This document shows, in pieces, positions 17,519 through 27,580 of a DNA stretch of 64,000 nucleotides (its first letter is position 1; each line of letters starts with the position of its first letter). The DNA is taken from assembly GCF_900129575.1 (NCBI RefSeq), contig NZ_FQWE01000001.1:434001-498000 (forward strand), in the 5' to 3' direction. Made by a program: the position numbers and the translations under genes. Origin of the DNA: Flavobacterium segetis (GTDB taxonomy: Bacteria; Bacteroidota; Bacteroidia; Flavobacteriales; Flavobacteriaceae). A model generated the notes under the pieces. It was not told where the DNA came from, did not search any database, and was given only the letters and a program-made list of their open reading frames with translations.

Positions 17519-18190
17519 ATGTTATCAAAAGATACACTTCAATTTTTAGATGATTTAAAAGCAAATAATAATCGAGATTGGTTTTTAGAAAATAAAAAAC
17601 GATACGAAGTTTTTAAAAATGATTATTTACAAACTGCTAGCGATTTACTTGATGTTTTAAAACCTCTTGATGCTTCACTAGAAATGCTTGAGGCGAAAAA
17701 ATGTACTTTTAGAATTAATCGTGATATTCGGTTTTCAAAAGATAAAACGCCATACAAAACGCATTTAAGCTTTTGGTTTTCATCAGGTGCGAAAGGTCAA
17801 AATCGTTCTGGATATTATATTCACCTTGAGAAAGGAGCGAGTTTTATCGCGGGTGGCTTGTACTGCCCAGAAGCAGATGATTTGAAAAAGATCCGAAAAG
17901 AAATCGCCTTTTTCTACGATGATTTACAAGAAATTCTTGATGAAAAAAATTTCAAAAGAGAATTTGGTAATTTTGCTCGTGAGGAAAAAAATACTCTAAA
18001 AAATCCACCAAGGGGTTATGAAAAAGAGCATCCAGCAATAGACTTTCTTAAATTAAAAAGCTTTGAATCTGCGCAAAAAATTGATATTTCCGCTGCTACA
18101 AAAAAAGATTTTGTTACGATTATGGGTCAGAAATTAATCGTCCTTAAGCCTCTCAATGATTTTATTAATCGTGCATTAACTTCCGAGTAA
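17519..18190 (+). CDS. DUF2461 domain protein
   Basis: The 223-residue protein matches DUF2461/TIGR02453. The N-terminal TLQFLDDLKANNNRDWFLENK motif is followed by the conserved CTFRINRDIRFSKDKTPYKTH block, then a GYYIHLE strand and GGLYCPEADDLKKIRKEI. The family is widespread and cytoplasmic. Its activity is unknown, and no catalytic residues have been assigned with certainty. It begins 5 bp after the previous stop. Confidence 0.9.
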   Translation: MLSKDTLQFLDDLKANNNRDWFLENKKRYEVFKNDYLQTASDLLDVLKPLDASLEMLEAKKCTFRINRDIRFSKDKTPYKTHLSFWFSSGAKGQNRSGYYIHLEKGASFIAGGLYCPEADDLKKIRKEIAFFYDDLQEILDEKNFKREFGNFAREEKNTLKNPPRGYEKEHPAIDFLKLKSFESAQKIDISAATKKDFVTIMGQKLIVLKPLNDFINRALTSE

Positions 18191-18200
18191 TTTGCAATAG

Positions 18201-19268
18201 ATGAAAAAAAAGAAAATACTATTTCTTGGCGAATCATTTCGAGCCGACGCCATAACTTGGATTAATGGTTTGAAAGAATATGGTAATTTCGATATAATCA
18301 CTTGGGAATTAAAAACACCTAGTGACAATAATTTAAATCGAATTAAAAGAACAGTAGAATTCGTATTTGCGTTTGACCAAGTAAAGAAAATCATTGCAAA
18401 AGAAAAACCAGATATGGTCATTGCAGAACGCACAACAAGTTATGGTTTTCTTGCTGCAGTATCAGGCTTAAAGCCAGTAGCTATAGCTCAACAAGGTCAC
18501 AGTGATTTATGGCCGGAAAATTCTATTTTTTTTTCCTTTAAAAAATTAATTCAAAATTATGCTTTTAAGAAAGCAACTCTAATTCACGCATGGGGTCCAG
18601 TTATGACACTTGCAATGTTAGAAGCGGCAGTAGATATGGAAAAGGTTTTAATTTTACCAAAAGGAATTAATCTCGAAAATTTTACAAATCATAACAAAAT
18701 AATTACAGAAAAAATCAACGCCATTGTTACGCGTTCTTTATTACCAGAATATGGACATCTTATTATTTTAAAAGCATTTGGAATTTTAAATAAAGAAGGA
18801 ATTGATTTCACATTGACTATTGTTGGAGATGGAAAACAACTTTTAATTTTAAAACAATTAGCAAAATATTTAAAAATAGAGCAAAAAGTGATTTTTACAG
18901 GTAGAATTGACAATAATCAGTTACCGAAATTACTGCATGAATCAAACCTTTACATCAGTATGCCAATAACCGAGGGAGTTTCAGCATCATTATTTGAAGC
19001 AATGGCTTGTAACTGCTATCCAATAGTGTCAGATATTGCGGGAAATCAACATTGGATAAATCATCGAGAAAATGGAAACTTAGTTACAATTAATGATTTT
19101 GAAAGTCTTGCTGATGAAATAATTTGGTCTATTAAAAATAAAAATCATCGCCTTAATGCAGTTCTAAATAATAGAGTATTTGTTGAAGACAACGCCAATT
19201 ATAAAACAAATATGAAAATTATTTCTGATAAATACCATCAATTAATTGCTAATAAAAACTTTACTTAA
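18201..19268 (+). CDS. Glycosyltransferase (GT-B fold, GT4-like)
   Basis: The 355-residue protein lacks membrane segments. The C-terminal half shows the GT4 pattern: ILPKGINLENF, TIVGDGKQLLILKQLAKYL, VIFTGRIDNNQLPKLL, and the donor-binding segment SMPITEGVSASLFEAMACNCYPIVSD with the paired glutamates. It probably uses a nucleotide sugar to extend a glycan. It lies 10 bp after DUF2461 and 2 bp before asnB, a pairing common in surface-polysaccharide gene sets, so a role in glycan synthesis is likely but the acceptor is unknown. Confidence 0.88.
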   Translation: MKKKKILFLGESFRADAITWINGLKEYGNFDIITWELKTPSDNNLNRIKRTVEFVFAFDQVKKIIAKEKPDMVIAERTTSYGFLAAVSGLKPVAIAQQGHSDLWPENSIFFSFKKLIQNYAFKKATLIHAWGPVMTLAMLEAAVDMEKVLILPKGINLENFTNHNKIITEKINAIVTRSLLPEYGHLIILKAFGILNKEGIDFTLTIVGDGKQLLILKQLAKYLKIEQKVIFTGRIDNNQLPKLLHESNLYISMPITEGVSASLFEAMACNCYPIVSDIAGNQHWINHRENGNLVTINDFESLADEIIWSIKNKNHRLNAVLNNRVFVEDNANYKTNMKIISDKYHQLIANKNFT

Positions 19269-19270
19269 AA

Positions 19271-21118
19271 ATGTGTGGTATTAATGGTATTTTTCATTTG
19301 CAATCGCAAAAAAAAGTGGCAGAAAATGTTTTAGTGAAAATGCGCGATTCGCTTGAACATCGAGGTCCAGACGATAAAGGATTTTACATTGAGAAAAATA
19401 TTGGTCTAGGACATAGGCGTTTATCTATACTCGATATTACAACTGCTGGACATCAACCATTTTTTTCAGATAATGGACGATTCGTAATGACCTACAACGG
19501 AGAAATCTATAATTTCAAATCATTTTATACCGAATTAAAAAGTAATGGCTTTGACATTAAGACTTCGTCAGATACGGAAGTTTTAATTAAATTATTTGAA
19601 CTGTATGGAATTAATATGCTTAATCGTTTAAACGGAATGTTTGCTTTTGCAATTTGGGATAAATTAGAAAAAAAGCTGACTGTGGTTCGAGATCGAATGG
19701 GTGTTAAGCCATTGTACTATTCCTTTCACAACGAAACTTTTTATTTTGCGTCAGAGCAAAAAGCACTTTTTACAGCAGGTATTCCTCTTAAAATAGCGCA
19801 AGATGGCTTAGAAGAGTACGTTTTTAATCGTTTTGTAGCTGGCGAAAATACTTTGTATGAAAACATACACAAGTTACTTCCCGGACATTTTATGACGATA
19901 GAAGAAAGCGGAAAAGTCACCACGACAAAATGGTGGAATCTCAGCGATGAAATATTAAATCATTCTGAAATAAGAAATCCTATTGAATGGTTTCGGGAAA
20001 CATTTGACGATGCTATGAATTTACGCATGGTTAGTGACGTATCTGTTGGGGTTTTATTAAGTGGTGGATTAGATTCTTCATCAATTTTAGCGTCACTATA
20101 TCATCAAAAATTCAAAGGTATTGAAGCATTTAATATGGGTTTTAAAGAAAAGAAGCACAATGAAACTCACATAGCCCAATTGCTAGCAGCTAAGATGGAC
20201 TATGGTTTTTATACCATGCAATTAGAAAATCAAAATCTTTTTGATAATTTAATTGATGCAACTTATTTTCAAGATGAGCCAATAATGCACTTAAGTGAAC
20301 CTCATATTTTAGCCGTTTCTCGAATGGCTAAACCTCAAGTAAAAGTACTACTATCAGGCGAAGGAGCAGATGAACTCATGGGTGGATACGTGCGATATAA
20401 AGCCTTAAGACATCCCGCTTTATTGCATTCAATAACTATGCTTGGACATTCAGACTTTTTAAAAAATAAACCACGTTTTGAAAAACTAGCTCGTTACTCA
20501 CAAATAACTCGGAACTCGGAACGAATTATTTACAACGGTTCTAATATTTATCCTAATGATATATTGGAAACTTTTAGAATAGGCAAATCGCCTATAAACC
20601 AATATCGCAATATGATTTTTAAAGAAGCTGAATCCCTTTACCCCAAAAACTTGAGAAGGCAAGCACTTTATTTTGACCAGCACACCTACTTATGTTCTCT
20701 CCTTGACCGAAATGACAGATGTACAATGGGTGCATCTATAGAATGTAGAGAACCATTTTTAGACCCAAGGTTAATAGCAGGATTAGGATCCCTTCCTGAT
20801 AAATGGCTTTTTACAGGAAAAAAAGGCAAGTATATTTTAAAAAAATCGATGGAGAAACGTTTACCGCAAGAAGTTTTAAAATTTAAAAAAGTAGGCCTCA
20901 GTGCGCCATGGGGAGATTATATTACAAAAAGTCCTGCTTTTGCAGATGAATTAGAATCTTTAACAAAAAGTGAAATTTTTCAAATGCCCTACTTTGATCA
21001 AATAAATATAAAGAAACTCGTTCAAAAATTACGTGACGGGGATTCTAGAATCACATCTTATGTAATGCCATTGTTCATGATGCATATCTGGATGAAAACC
21101 TACACAACAAAATTTTAA
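19271..21118 (+). CDS. asnB: Asparagine synthase (glutamine-hydrolysing)
   Basis: The 615-residue protein has Cys2 exposed after Met (MCGINGIF), the N-terminal glutamine amidotransferase nucleophile, with EHRGPDDKG and the RLSILD motif following. The synthetase domain has the ATP pyrophosphatase loop SGGLDSSSI and the LSGEGADELMGGY segment. The length suits class B enzymes. Next to a glycosyltransferase, such proteins may instead amidate a sugar or peptide moiety of a surface polymer (compare WbpS-like enzymes), so the symbol describes the family rather than a proven substrate. Confidence 0.9.
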   Translation: MCGINGIFHLQSQKKVAENVLVKMRDSLEHRGPDDKGFYIEKNIGLGHRRLSILDITTAGHQPFFSDNGRFVMTYNGEIYNFKSFYTELKSNGFDIKTSSDTEVLIKLFELYGINMLNRLNGMFAFAIWDKLEKKLTVVRDRMGVKPLYYSFHNETFYFASEQKALFTAGIPLKIAQDGLEEYVFNRFVAGENTLYENIHKLLPGHFMTIEESGKVTTTKWWNLSDEILNHSEIRNPIEWFRETFDDAMNLRMVSDVSVGVLLSGGLDSSSILASLYHQKFKGIEAFNMGFKEKKHNETHIAQLLAAKMDYGFYTMQLENQNLFDNLIDATYFQDEPIMHLSEPHILAVSRMAKPQVKVLLSGEGADELMGGYVRYKALRHPALLHSITMLGHSDFLKNKPRFEKLARYSQITRNSERIIYNGSNIYPNDILETFRIGKSPINQYRNMIFKEAESLYPKNLRRQALYFDQHTYLCSLLDRNDRCTMGASIECREPFLDPRLIAGLGSLPDKWLFTGKKGKYILKKSMEKRLPQEVLKFKKVGLSAPWGDYITKSPAFADELESLTKSEIFQMPYFDQINIKKLVQKLRDGDSRITSYVMPLFMMHIWMKTYTTKF

Positions 21119-21158
21119 TCCTTACTTTTGGATTCAGATTTAAAAAAGCGCCCTTTTC

Positions 21159-22172
21159 ATGAAAATTTACAATCAATATTCTTTAAAAAAGTACAATACT
21201 TTTGGCATTGAAGCCAAAGCAAAACAGTTTATTGCAGTTCACTCGGTCGAAGAATTAAAATTAGTTTTAGAGCAAAATAGAACGCAAAAAAAATTTATTT
21301 TAGGCGGTGGAAGCAATATGCTTTTGACAAAAGATATTGATGCTTTAGTGATTCATATTGATATTAAGGGAATAAAAATAATTGCTGAGGACGAAAATTA
21401 TGTTTGGGTAGAAAGTCAAGCTGGTGAAAACTGGCATGAATTTGTGCTATACACCATAGATCACAATTTTGGCGGATTAGAAAACATGTCGCTCATTCCC
21501 GGAAATGTAGGCACGACCCCTGTTCAAAATATTGGTGCTTATGGAACAGAAATCAAAGATACTTTTATTTCATGTCAGGCTGTTTCAATTGAAAATCAAG
21601 CAATAAAAACATTTATTAAAGAGGATTGTAATTTTGGATATAGAGAGAGTATTTTTAAAAATGAGGTAAAAGACCAATACATAATTACATCGGTAATTTA
21701 TAAATTGACAAAAAAAAATCATAAAATAAATACTTCTTATGGCGATATAAGCACTGAATTAGCTAAATATAATATTAGCAACCCAACATTAAAAGAAGTA
21801 AGCAATGCCGTGATTGCAATTAGGAAAAGTAAATTACCAGATCCTAAAGAATTAGGTAATAGCGGCAGTTTCTTCAAGAATCCGATTTTGAAAAAAGCTG
21901 ATTTTGAAAAAATTCATCAACGATTTCCTGAGATGAAATATTATGTGATTTCTGAAACGGAAGTTAAAGTTCCTGCAGGATGGCTGATTGAACAAGCTGG
22001 ATTTAAAGGCAAACGTTTTGGAGATGCTGGAATTCATAAAAACCAAGCATTAGTTTTAGTGAATTATGGAAATGCAACAGGTCAGGAAATCCTTAACGTA
22101 TCTAGAGACATACAGGAAACAATTTTAAAAAAATTTGGAATACACATTGACGCTGAAGTAAATGTCATTTAA
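21159..22172 (+). CDS. murB: UDP-N-acetylenolpyruvoylglucosamine reductase
   Basis: This is a 337-residue MurB of the E. coli-like type I. It reduces UDP-GlcNAc-enolpyruvate to UDP-MurNAc with NADPH and FAD. The FAD-binding segment FILGGGSNMLLT is near residues 47-58. SLIPGNVGTTPVQNIGAYG and the FGYRESIFK box follow, and GNSGSFFKNP holds the catalytic serine. PAGWLIEQAGFKGKRFGDAGIH lies near the end. It follows asnB by 40 bp. Confidence 0.96.
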   Translation: MKIYNQYSLKKYNTFGIEAKAKQFIAVHSVEELKLVLEQNRTQKKFILGGGSNMLLTKDIDALVIHIDIKGIKIIAEDENYVWVESQAGENWHEFVLYTIDHNFGGLENMSLIPGNVGTTPVQNIGAYGTEIKDTFISCQAVSIENQAIKTFIKEDCNFGYRESIFKNEVKDQYIITSVIYKLTKKNHKINTSYGDISTELAKYNISNPTLKEVSNAVIAIRKSKLPDPKELGNSGSFFKNPILKKADFEKIHQRFPEMKYYVISETEVKVPAGWLIEQAGFKGKRFGDAGIHKNQALVLVNYGNATGQEILNVSRDIQETILKKFGIHIDAEVNVI

Positions 22173-22313
22173 AAGCAAATAAAGTTTAATAATAAAACTT
22201 TAAATAAAGGAGCTAAATCTATCATGAATTTTACTATTAAAATGATGCTTAAAGGGCTATAAATTCAATTAAAATTCGTTAACCTTTAATTTACAATTCA
22301 TCTTTGAATTTTA

Positions 22314-22321
22314 TACCTTTG
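22314..22321 (+). promoter_or_regulatory. -7 promoter element
   Basis: TACCTTTG followed by CAC matches TAnnTTTG. It lies 49 bp before the ATG of the GT2 gene and 14 bp before an alternative TTG start. Confidence 0.55.
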
Positions 22322-22362
22322 CACTTTATTAAAAATTGAGAATTACTATAAACAAAATCCTG

Positions 22363-23469
22363 ATGCTTATTATTATTCTTTACTTTTTTATCTTTATCGT
22401 TGCAGTACAAATTTTATATTATTTAATGATTTTTGGAAAGTTTGCTTTTGCCAAAGCTCAAATTATAACTCCAAAAAAAGTTTCCGTTTCTGTTATAGTT
22501 TGTGCTAAAAATGAAGCTGAAAATGTCACCAACTTCATTCCTTTATTAGCTGAACAAGATTATCCAGATTTTGAAATTGTTTTAATTGACGATGCTTCTA
22601 GCGATACTACACTTGATATTTTTGAAGAATTTGAAAAGCAGTATTCGAATGTTCGTTTAGTAAAAGTAAAAAACAATGAAGCTTTTTGGGGAAATAAAAA
22701 ATACGCATTAACCTTAGGTATAAAAGCATCTCGAAAAGAATATCTACTATTTACCGATGCTGACTGCTACCCTACCTCTAAAGATTGGATAACTGCCATG
22801 AGTTCACAATTTACAATGCAAAAAACTATTGTTTTAGGGTATGGCAAATATGAAAAAATCACCAACTCTTTTTTCAATAAAATTGTACGTTTTGAAACTT
22901 TATTAACTGCAATTCAATATTTTTCTTGGGCAAAAGCTGGTCATCCGTATATGGGAGTTGGACGAAATCTCGCCTATAAAAAAGAAGAATTTTTTAATGT
23001 AAATGGATTTATTTCGCATATTCAAGTCCGCTCTGGAGATGATGATTTATTTATAAATGAAGCTGCTAAGTCAAAAAATACTACAATTTCGTTTAATCCA
23101 GATAGTTTTACACTTTCTAAACCTAAGACAACTTATAAAGAATGGTTTATTCAAAAAAGGAGACATGTTGCGACGGCAAATTACTATAAGACATTCGACA
23201 AAATTCAACTTGGAGTTTTTTACTTTTCCCAACTACTGTTTTTAGTACTGCCAATAATTTTACTACTATTTGAATTTCAATGGATTTTTGTACTAAGTTT
23301 AATAGGATTACGTTATCTAATAACATGGATAATCATAGGTTTTTCGGCAGCAAAATTAAAAGAAAAAGATGTCGTGTATTTTTATCCAATAATTGAATTC
23401 ACATTAGTTTTTACGCAAATAAATATTTTCATAACAAATATATTTTCAAAACCAGTACAGTGGAGATAA
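22363..23469 (+). CDS. Membrane glycosyltransferase family 2
   Basis: From the ATG at 22363 this is a 368-residue GT2 enzyme. A TTG at 22336 would add nine residues and cannot be excluded. An N-terminal membrane helix (about residues 1-25) leads into the GT-A domain: VSVIVCAKNEAENV, IVLIDDASSD, the DXD-like FTDADCYP and later GVGRNLAYKKEEFF with SGDDDLFINE. The RHVATANYY segment resembles the QxxRW-type box of processive enzymes. Two or three C-terminal helices follow. The probable role is glycan synthesis at the inner membrane. Its last 10 bases overlap the sigma factor gene. Confidence 0.88.
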   Translation: MLIIILYFFIFIVAVQILYYLMIFGKFAFAKAQIITPKKVSVSVIVCAKNEAENVTNFIPLLAEQDYPDFEIVLIDDASSDTTLDIFEEFEKQYSNVRLVKVKNNEAFWGNKKYALTLGIKASRKEYLLFTDADCYPTSKDWITAMSSQFTMQKTIVLGYGKYEKITNSFFNKIVRFETLLTAIQYFSWAKAGHPYMGVGRNLAYKKEEFFNVNGFISHIQVRSGDDDLFINEAAKSKNTTISFNPDSFTLSKPKTTYKEWFIQKRRHVATANYYKTFDKIQLGVFYFSQLLFLVLPIILLLFEFQWIFVLSLIGLRYLITWIIIGFSAAKLKEKDVVYFYPIIEFTLVFTQINIFITNIFSKPVQWR

Positions 23470-24011
23470 AAAAACAGATAGATAAAGCAAAACTAGGCGA
23501 TCAAGCGGCCTTCACTTTTCTATTAAATCATTACTGGAACGAAGTTTATGGTTTCATGTTACAACGAACTGAAAACGAAACTAATGCCGAAGATATTACG
23601 ATTGAAACCTTCTCTAAAGCATTTGACAAAATAGCCACATACAATCCTGAATTTCAATTCAACACTTGGCTCATTGCAATTGCTAAAAATGTACACATTG
23701 ACTTGTTACGAAAAAAAAAATCTAGCCTTTTTATTGAGATCACTGATGATGAAAATCAGCAAGCATACAACATTGCCGACACTACACCTTCTGCTGAGGA
23801 TACGTTGATTACGGAGCAAAATTTATCGCGTTTATTACAGTTTGTAAAAGAATTGAAACCTCATTACCAAGAAGTTATTCAATTGCGCTATTTTCAGGAA
23901 TTGAGTTATCAAGAAATTGCTATTAAAATTGATGAACCACTGAATAATGTAAAAGTTAAATTGCTTCGCGCGAAAAAACTTTTAGCAGAAATTATCAGGA
24001 ATAAAAGATAA
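23460..24011 (+). CDS. RNA polymerase sigma factor, ECF type
   Basis: The 183-residue protein starts at GTG 23460, inside the end of the GT2 gene, which implies translational coupling. Region 2 reads GDQAAFTFLLNHYWNEVYGFM through NAEDITIETFSKAFDKI and FNTWLIAIAKNVHIDLLRKKK. Region 4 reads LKPHYQEVIQLRYFQELSYQEIAIKI, ending in an HTH followed by KVKLLRAKKLL. No anti-sigma gene is adjacent. The target promoters are unknown. Confidence 0.92.
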   Translation: MEIKKQIDKAKLGDQAAFTFLLNHYWNEVYGFMLQRTENETNAEDITIETFSKAFDKIATYNPEFQFNTWLIAIAKNVHIDLLRKKKSSLFIEITDDENQQAYNIADTTPSAEDTLITEQNLSRLLQFVKELKPHYQEVIQLRYFQELSYQEIAIKIDEPLNNVKVKLLRAKKLLAEIIRNKR

Positions 24012-24153
24012 AAGCAACTTAACTTTCTATAAATAGAAAATTTTCTTTTCACAAAATCGTGATATCTATTTTAATGTCTTATAATGACGATAATTATTAT
24101 AGCCTCAATTAAAACACTACCTTTTATTGATAGTTCACGTTATTTTAACTGTA

Positions 24154-24180
24154 TCCCGCATACCGCTACAATCCATTTGC
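24154..24180 (+). repeat. Half copy of the palindromic intergenic repeat found at 62812
   Basis: TCCCGCATACCGCTACAATC matches the left half of the element at 62812 (TCCCGCTATACGCTACAATC) in 17 of 20 positions, and both are followed shortly by TTTGC. The right half is missing here. It lies in the 281-bp gap before the TonB-like gene, where I see no other gene. Confidence 0.5.
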
Positions 24181-24292
24181 TAAAAAGTAAAAAAAAAATC
24201 TGTTGATACTAAAATTCTTATTTATACGTTAGAAATCAAAACTATAGTTTGCTTATGATGTGAACGTTACGTAACCATTAAAACCACACATT

Positions 24293-25120
24293 ATGTCTAA
24301 ATTAAGCATTTACGAAACCAGCTGGATTGACATTATATTTCAAGACAGAAATAAAGAATACGGAGCCTATCAATTGCGTCAAAATAGTACTAAAACTTCT
24401 TTTTTAGCACTTATTACAGGAATAACGGTCCTTTGTGGAGCGATAACAATTCCTCGATTACTAAATTATTTTTCACCTGTTAATCAAGTGGCTACCAATA
24501 CTCCAGTAATAATTGATCAAATTATTACGATTGCTAATGTCAAGCCAAATCAACCTAAACCCATGGCAGCAATTCCTGCTGTAAAAAATGTAGTTGTTAC
24601 CGAAATTACAAAGACGGTTCAATTGAGCAAGCCTGAGATTGTAGAAGCAACAGTAGCAACTCCTGACCTTGCAAAAAACATTGATTACAAAGCCATAGCA
24701 GCTCCCACTACAGATGGTACAGGAATCACTGGTTTAAATCTTTCATCTTCTAATGGTATTGAAACAGCTGTAATCCATTCTGCAACAGCTGATAACGGAA
24801 ATGCAATTGTGAATAGTGTTTCATTAGACAAACTGCCCGAATTCCCAGGAGGTATTAATAAATTTTATTCTTACGTAGGAACTAATTTTGAAAAACCAGA
24901 GATAGACAACATGGGAACTATTCGCATCTTTGTGTCATTTATTATAGAAAAAGATGGGAAAATGACGGATATTAAAGTGCTAAAAGATCCGGGATATGGA
25001 TTAGGTAAAGAATCGATACGCGTTTTAAAATCGTTACGAACTAAGTGGACTCCCGGTATGGTCGCTGGTCAAGCGGTTCGTACCGCATATAATTTACCAA
25101 TTTTAATACAAATGCAGTAA
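24293..25120 (+). CDS. TonB-like energy transducer
   Basis: The 275-residue protein opens with the cytoplasmic segment WIDIIFQDRNKEYGAYQLR, typical of Bacteroidota TonB paralogues. A membrane helix follows (about residues 35-60), then a linker with few prolines and a C-terminal TonB domain (about residues 185-275) with LPEFPGG, GTIRIFVSFIIEKDGKMTDIKV and the final NLPILIQM strand. It would pass proton-motive energy to outer-membrane receptors. No exbB or exbD genes lie nearby. Confidence 0.9.
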   Translation: MSKLSIYETSWIDIIFQDRNKEYGAYQLRQNSTKTSFLALITGITVLCGAITIPRLLNYFSPVNQVATNTPVIIDQIITIANVKPNQPKPMAAIPAVKNVVVTEITKTVQLSKPEIVEATVATPDLAKNIDYKAIAAPTTDGTGITGLNLSSSNGIETAVIHSATADNGNAIVNSVSLDKLPEFPGGINKFYSYVGTNFEKPEIDNMGTIRIFVSFIIEKDGKMTDIKVLKDPGYGLGKESIRVLKSLRTKWTPGMVAGQAVRTAYNLPILIQMQ

Positions 25121-25142
25121 CAATATTTAAGTAAATTATTAG

Positions 25143-25171
25143 AGCAGTACTAAAACGTGCTGCTTTTTTTG
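25143..25171 (+). terminator. Terminator after the TonB-like gene
   Basis: AGCAGTAC pairs with GTGCTGCT (one G-T pair) around TAAAAC, followed by seven T residues. It starts 22 bp after the stop codon. Confidence 0.8.
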
Positions 25172-25595
25172 TTTCAATAAATTCATCTTTAATTTCGCAA
25201 TCCGATCTACTACAATTCTAACACTTATTTTAAAAATAGCGCTCAAAATCTATTACTCTTACTTTTTTAAATTGATAACTACTAATAAACAATAAATTAT
25301 TTATTGGGGATAGAAATAACTGTATCGTACAACACACTTTGATAAAGACTTTACTATTTTTTAATCTATTTTAATTTCCAAAGCTTACTTTTAGATTTCA
25401 TAAAACGATTTTTAGAACTATCAACAACACTGCAAAACCCTTATAATCTCAAAGCATCAGTAGGTGTCGTCATCTTGGAACGGGGAGCTACAAGCTAAAG
25501 GATGATCAATTAAAAAGAAAACAACTTTTCCGGAATAACTACTGAACTTTGTTTAAATAAAAGCGTAAACTAATGAACAAATAAACTACATTCCT
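25172..25595. other. Intergenic region before lipA
   Basis: These about 420 bp are without a convincing coding frame. Apart from the terminator on the left and the lipA promoter on the right, I see no recognisable RNA or repeat. A slightly GC-richer patch lies at about 25455-25510. Confidence 0.4.
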
Positions 25596-25603
25596 TATCT
25601 TTG
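25596..25603 (+). promoter_or_regulatory. lipA -7 promoter element
   Basis: TATCTTTGC is identical to the -7 element of the tRNA-Pro promoter and lies 18 bp before the lipA ATG. No clear -33 TTTG was found. Confidence 0.6.
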
Positions 25604-25621
25604 CAATCTGAAAAATGATAT

Positions 25622-26521
25622 ATGGAAACTGTTTTAGAAAAAACTATAGCGGTAACAACCGCAAATAAAATTGAACTTTCTGGTGGTAAGCCAAAATGGC
25701 TAAAAGTAAAACTTCCAATAGGTCAGAAATACACTGAACTTCGTGGACTAGTAGATAAATATAGCCTTAATACAATATGTACTGCAGGCAGTTGCCCTAA
25801 CATGGGCGAATGTTGGGGCGAAGGAACGGCAACATTTATGATTTTAGGAAATATATGTACCCGCTCTTGTGGTTTTTGTGGTGTGAAAACGGGAAGACCT
25901 GAAACCGTTGATTGGGATGAACCAGAGAAAGTAGCACGCTCTATTAAAATTATGAATATCAAACACGCTGTAATCACAAGCGTTGATAGAGATGACTTGA
26001 AAGACGGTGGTTCAATCATTTGGATTGAGACGGTCAAAGCTATTAGAAGAATGAATCCTAAGACAACTTTAGAAACTTTGATTCCTGACTTTCAAGGAAA
26101 TGAAAGAAATATAGATAGAATAATTGAGGCTAATCCTGAGGTTGTTTCCCATAATGTGGAAACTGTACGTAGATTGACTCGTGAGGTAAGAATTCAAGCT
26201 AAATATGATAAAAGTCTAGAAGTTTTACGATATTTAAAAGATAAAGGAATTAATAGAACAAAATCAGGAATTATGCTTGGTCTAGGTGAGCTTGAAGAAG
26301 AAGTGTATCAAACCATGCGGGACTTACGAGCTGTAAACGTGGATATTGTGACAATTGGTCAATATTTGCAACCTAGTAAAAAACACTTGCCTGTAAAAGA
26401 ATTTATTACGCCTGAACAATTTGCAAAATATGAAAAATTTGGATTAGAGCTTGGTTTTCGACATGTAGAAAGCGGACCTTTAGTTCGTTCTTCGTACAAA
26501 GCTCAGAAACATATTTTATAA
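25622..26521 (+). CDS. lipA: Lipoyl synthase
   Basis: This 299-residue radical-SAM enzyme inserts two sulfur atoms into octanoyl chains on lipoate-dependent proteins. The auxiliary cluster ligands are in [12 protein letters not shown] (Cys53, Cys58, Cys64). The radical-SAM cluster is in CTRSCGFC (Cys79, Cys83, Cys86). The C-terminal RSSYKA motif supplies the serine ligand of the auxiliary cluster. The length is normal. It is followed 37 bp later by gap. Confidence 0.97.
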   Translation: METVLEKTIAVTTANKIELSGGKPKWLKVKLPIGQKYTELRGLVDKYSLNTICTAGSCPNMGECWGEGTATFMILGNICTRSCGFCGVKTGRPETVDWDEPEKVARSIKIMNIKHAVITSVDRDDLKDGGSIIWIETVKAIRRMNPKTTLETLIPDFQGNERNIDRIIEANPEVVSHNVETVRRLTREVRIQAKYDKSLEVLRYLKDKGINRTKSGIMLGLGELEEEVYQTMRDLRAVNVDIVTIGQYLQPSKKHLPVKEFITPEQFAKYEKFGLELGFRHVESGPLVRSSYKAQKHIL

Positions 26522-26558
26522 ATTTTAAGATTTTAAGTAGGGAAATAATTTAAAAAAA

Positions 26559-27566
26559 GTGAAAATAAGAATTGCTATAAACGGTTTTGGAAGAATAGGT
26601 AGAAATTTATTTAGACTGTTAATCAACCATCCCGAAATTGAAGTCATTGCCATAAATGATATTGCAGACACTAAGACAATGAGTCACTTAGTAAAATACG
26701 ACAGTATTCATGGAGTTTTGCCGTATACTGTTACTAGCGATGAAAATGGAATTTTTATTGACGGGAAACATTATTTGTTCTTCCATGAAAAGAAGATTTC
26801 AAACCTAGATTGGAAAAGCAATGCGATTGACTATGTAATTGAATCAACGGGAAAGTTTAAAACATTTGAAGAACTAAATGCGCATATTTTAGCTGGTGCC
26901 AAAAAAGTAATTCTTTCTGCTCCTTCTGAAGTAGACACTATCAAAACGGTCGTGCTTGGAGTAAATGAAGAAATCCTTGATGGTACCGAAACAATTATAT
27001 CGAATGCCAGCTGTACGACCAATAATGCTGCGCCAATGATGAAAGTTATTGCTGATCTTTGCGGCATTAAGCAGGCTTATATCACCACAATCCATTCTTT
27101 TACTACAGATCAAAGCTTACACGATCAACCACATAAAGACTTACGTCGCGCACGTGGCGCGAGTCAATCTATTGTGCCTACTACAACTGGAGCCGCAAAA
27201 GCTTTGACTAAAATATTTCCTAAATTTGAAGGCAAAATTGGTGGATGTGGAATAAGAGTACCTGTTCCAGATGGTTCATTAACTGATATAACATTCAATG
27301 TAAAACGAAAGGTAACAATAGAGGAAATTAATGCTGCCTTTAAAACAGCAGCAAATACTACATTAAAAGGTATTTTAGATTATACTGAGGATCCAATTGT
27401 ATCTGTTGATGTAATAGGGAATAAAAATTCATGTATATTTGATGCACAACTGACTTCAGTTATCGAAAAAATGGTAAAAGTAGTAGGATGGTATGATAAT
27501 GAAATAGGATATTCCTCCCGAATAATTGATTTAATACTCTTAACATCAAAGACAAAAAATCAATGA
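26559..27566 (+). CDS. gap: Glyceraldehyde-3-phosphate dehydrogenase, type I
   Basis: The 335-residue protein starts at GTG 26559 and reads straight into the NAD-binding MKIRIAINGFGRIGRN. The catalytic cysteine is Cys152 in NASCTTN, and the histidine is His179 in TIHSFTTDQ. GASQSIVPTTTGAAKA and VPVPDGSLTD follow, with WYDNEIGYS near the end. It catalyses the glycolytic oxidation of glyceraldehyde 3-phosphate. The GTG start and the divergent loop sequence suggest this may be a second, specialised copy; the rest of the genome would be needed to tell. Confidence 0.93.
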   Translation: MKIRIAINGFGRIGRNLFRLLINHPEIEVIAINDIADTKTMSHLVKYDSIHGVLPYTVTSDENGIFIDGKHYLFFHEKKISNLDWKSNAIDYVIESTGKFKTFEELNAHILAGAKKVILSAPSEVDTIKTVVLGVNEEILDGTETIISNASCTTNNAAPMMKVIADLCGIKQAYITTIHSFTTDQSLHDQPHKDLRRARGASQSIVPTTTGAAKALTKIFPKFEGKIGGCGIRVPVPDGSLTDITFNVKRKVTIEEINAAFKTAANTTLKGILDYTEDPIVSVDVIGNKNSCIFDAQLTSVIEKMVKVVGWYDNEIGYSSRIIDLILLTSKTKNQ

Positions 27567-27580
27567 AAAAATGGTAATTA

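Noticed and set aside
25172..25595. A riboswitch or small RNA in the long gap before lipA
   Set aside because: No known conserved core or strong hairpin was recognised. The gap has only a terminator and a promoter.
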